Shown: piece after piece, positions 35,747-37,444 of the stretch | Numbering within the stretch: position 1 is the first letter of the stretch | How the letters are laid out: each line of letters starts with the position of its first letter | Assembly: GCA_009695285.1 (NCBI GenBank) | Contig: SIBH01000007.1 | Location: 1-37,444 of the forward strand | DNA length: 37,444 nucleotides | Reading direction: 5' to 3' | From: Pedosphaera sp. | GTDB lineage: Bacteria; Verrucomicrobiota; Verrucomicrobiia; Limisphaerales; SIBH01 | Translations under genes and position numbers: made by a program | The notes under the pieces: generated by a model | Databases searched by the model: none | What the model was told of the DNA's origin: nothing | Seen by the model: the letters and a program-made list of their open reading frames with translations, nothing else

Positions 35747-37444
35747 TCAGGCGGTCAGATCTTCCACGAACTTGATCACGCGCTTTTTCTCAGAACGACG
35801 GCGCAGGCCTTCATCAAGAATCTTTTTGCGCAGGCGCAGGTTCTTCGGCGTGGCTTCTACGTATTCGTCCACGTCGATGTATTCGAGCGCGCGTTCGAGC
35901 GAGAGCTTGAGCGGCGGGGCGAGCTGGATGCCCTTGCCATCGCCGCCGGAACGCATGTTATTGAGGCGTTTTTCCTTCACCGGATTCACGGGGATGTCGT
36001 TCTCGCGGGCGTTCTCGCCCACGATCATGCCGATGTAAATGTCGTCGCCGGCCTCGACCATCAGGCGGCCGCGTTCTTGCACCATGTTGAGCGCGTAGCT
36101 GGTGGCCTCGCCGTTGTCCATGCTGACGAGCGAGCCGTTTTTGCGGGCGGCGATTTCGCCGCAGTCCGGGCCGTATTCGTGGAAGAGATGGCTCATCACG
36201 CCCATGCCCTTGGTGGAGTTGACGAGGTCGGTCTCAAAGCCGATGAGGCCGCGCATCGGCACGAGTGCCTCAACGGAGACGATGGTGCCGACGTGGTTCA
36301 TGTTCGTGATCTGCGCCTTGCGGCCGGAAAGATTTTCCATGATCGCGCCGAGGTTTTCGCTCGGAACTTCCACGAACAACTTTTCAATCGGCTCGAGCGC
36401 GTCGCCGGTGGTCGGGTCTTTTTTCCAGAGCACTTCGGGGCGCGAAACCAGGACTTCGTGGCCTTCGCGGCGCATCTGTTCGACGAGAATGGCGATCTGC
36501 ATTTCGCCACGACCGCTGACGGCAAAAATTTTCGGGTCGCTGGTCTGGGCGATGCGGAGCGCGACGTTGGTGCGGATTTCCTTCACGAGCCGGTCCCAGA
36601 TGTGACGCGCGGTGACGAGCTTGCCGTCCTTGCCCGCGAGCGGGCCGTCGTTGACGGCGAATTCCATCTGAATGGTCGGCGGATCGATCGGGATGTAGGG
36701 CAGGGCCTGGCGCGCCTCGCTGTCGCAGATGCTTTCACCGATGAAAACGTCCTCGAAGCCGGTCACACCGATGATGTCGCCGGCGTGGGCCTCCTGAATC
36801 TCGATGCGCTTCATGCCCTCGAAATGGTAGATCGCGGTAATCTTGCCCTTGGAAATTTTCCCGTGACCGTGGCGGCAGATGGCGGGATCGCCAATCTTAA
36901 CCTTGCCCTCGTAAATTTTACCGAACGCGATACGTCCGAGGTAATCGCTGTAGTCCAGGTTCGCGACGAGGAGTTGAAAGCCTTCGCCGGCGTGGGCGCG
37001 CGGCGGGGGGATGTGCTTCACGATGGCGTCGAAAAGCGGCTCCATCGTGCCGGCGACGTGTTCGAGTTCGACCTTGGCGTAGCCCTGCTTGGCCGAGCAG
37101 TAGATGAACGGGAAATCGAGCTGTTCGTCGGTGGCGTTGAGCGAGACGAAGAGTTCAAAAATCTGGTCGAGGACTTTTTTCGGGTTGGCGTTCTCGCGGT
37201 CGATCTTGTTGATCACGACGATGGGTTTGGCCCCAGCTTCGAGCGCCTTGCGGAGCACGAAACGCGTCTGCGCCTGCGGACCTTCGGCGGAATCCACGAC
37301 GAGCAGCACGCCGTCGATCATGTTCATGATGCGCTCCACCTCGCCGCCGAAATCCGCGTGGCCGGGGGTGTCCACGATGTTGATGTGGTAATTCTTGTAT
37401 TTGAACGCGGCGTTCTTGGCGCGGATGGTGATGCCCTTTTCCTT
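35747..37444 (-). CDS. typA: TypA/BipA-type translational GTPase, N-terminus cut off by window end
   Basis: Reading through the window edge gives [68 protein letters not shown]...[13 protein letters not shown]-terminal [29 protein letters not shown] and [28 protein letters not shown]. Confidence 0.96.
   Translation of the reverse strand, partial: KEKGITIRAKNAAFKYKNYHINIVDTPGHADFGGEVERIMNMIDGVLLVVDSAEGPQAQTRFVLRKALEAGAKPIVVINKIDRENANPKKVLDQIFELFVSLNATDEQLDFPFIYCSAKQGYAKVELEHVAGTMEPLFDAIVKHIPPPRAHAGEGFQLLVANLDYSDYLGRIAFGKIYEGKVKIGDPAICRHGHGKISKGKITAIYHFEGMKRIEIQEAHAGDIIGVTGFEDVFIGESICDSEARQALPYIPIDPPTIQMEFAVNDGPLAGKDGKLVTARHIWDRLVKEIRTNVALRIAQTSDPKIFAVSGRGEMQIAILVEQMRREGHEVLVSRPEVLWKKDPTTGDALEPIEKLFVEVPSENLGAIMENLSGRKAQITNMNHVGTIVSVEALVPMRGLIGFETDLVNSTKGMGVMSHLFHEYGPDCGEIAARKNGSLVSMDNGEATSYALNMVQERGRLMVEAGDDIYIGMIVGENARENDIPVNPVKEKRLNNMRSGGDGKGIQLAPPLKLSLERALEYIDVDEYVEATPKNLRLRKKILDEGLRRRSEKKRVIKFVEDLTA

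Overview
This is a GC-rich bacterial chromosomal window. Gene content suggests the PVC group, probably Verrucomicrobiota; that placement is an inference from protein families and was not searched. It opens with a truncated squalene-hopene cyclase (- strand). Next come a small toxin-antitoxin-like pair with a premature stop in each gene, then dapF-dapA-orf-orf-dapB-folK, a ROK-like protein, a giant secreted subtilase (- strand) and a PIG-L deacetylase. The centre holds two 'planctomycete-type' cytochrome/Tat-protein modules: DUF1549/DUF1553 + DUF1501 on +, and DUF1592-DUF1552-orf-orf-cytochrome/WD40 on -. A lower-GC HNH endonuclease gene sits at their convergence. The right side has a 1319-aa secreted protein, an SGNH + beta-propeller + azurin fusion, a Gfo/Idh/MocA oxidoreductase and a truncated TypA/BipA GTPase. 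The most interesting signals lie outside ordinary gene calls: (i) hairpin-array intergenic repeats whose stems differ by compensatory changes; (ii) a 7-nt tandem repeat inside dapB and a second repeat encoding part of a signal peptide; (iii) a double-nonsense TA pair; (iv) a duplicated 3' fragment of the azurin domain on the far side of the 1319-aa gene. I found no CRISPR array, tRNA, rRNA or transposase.
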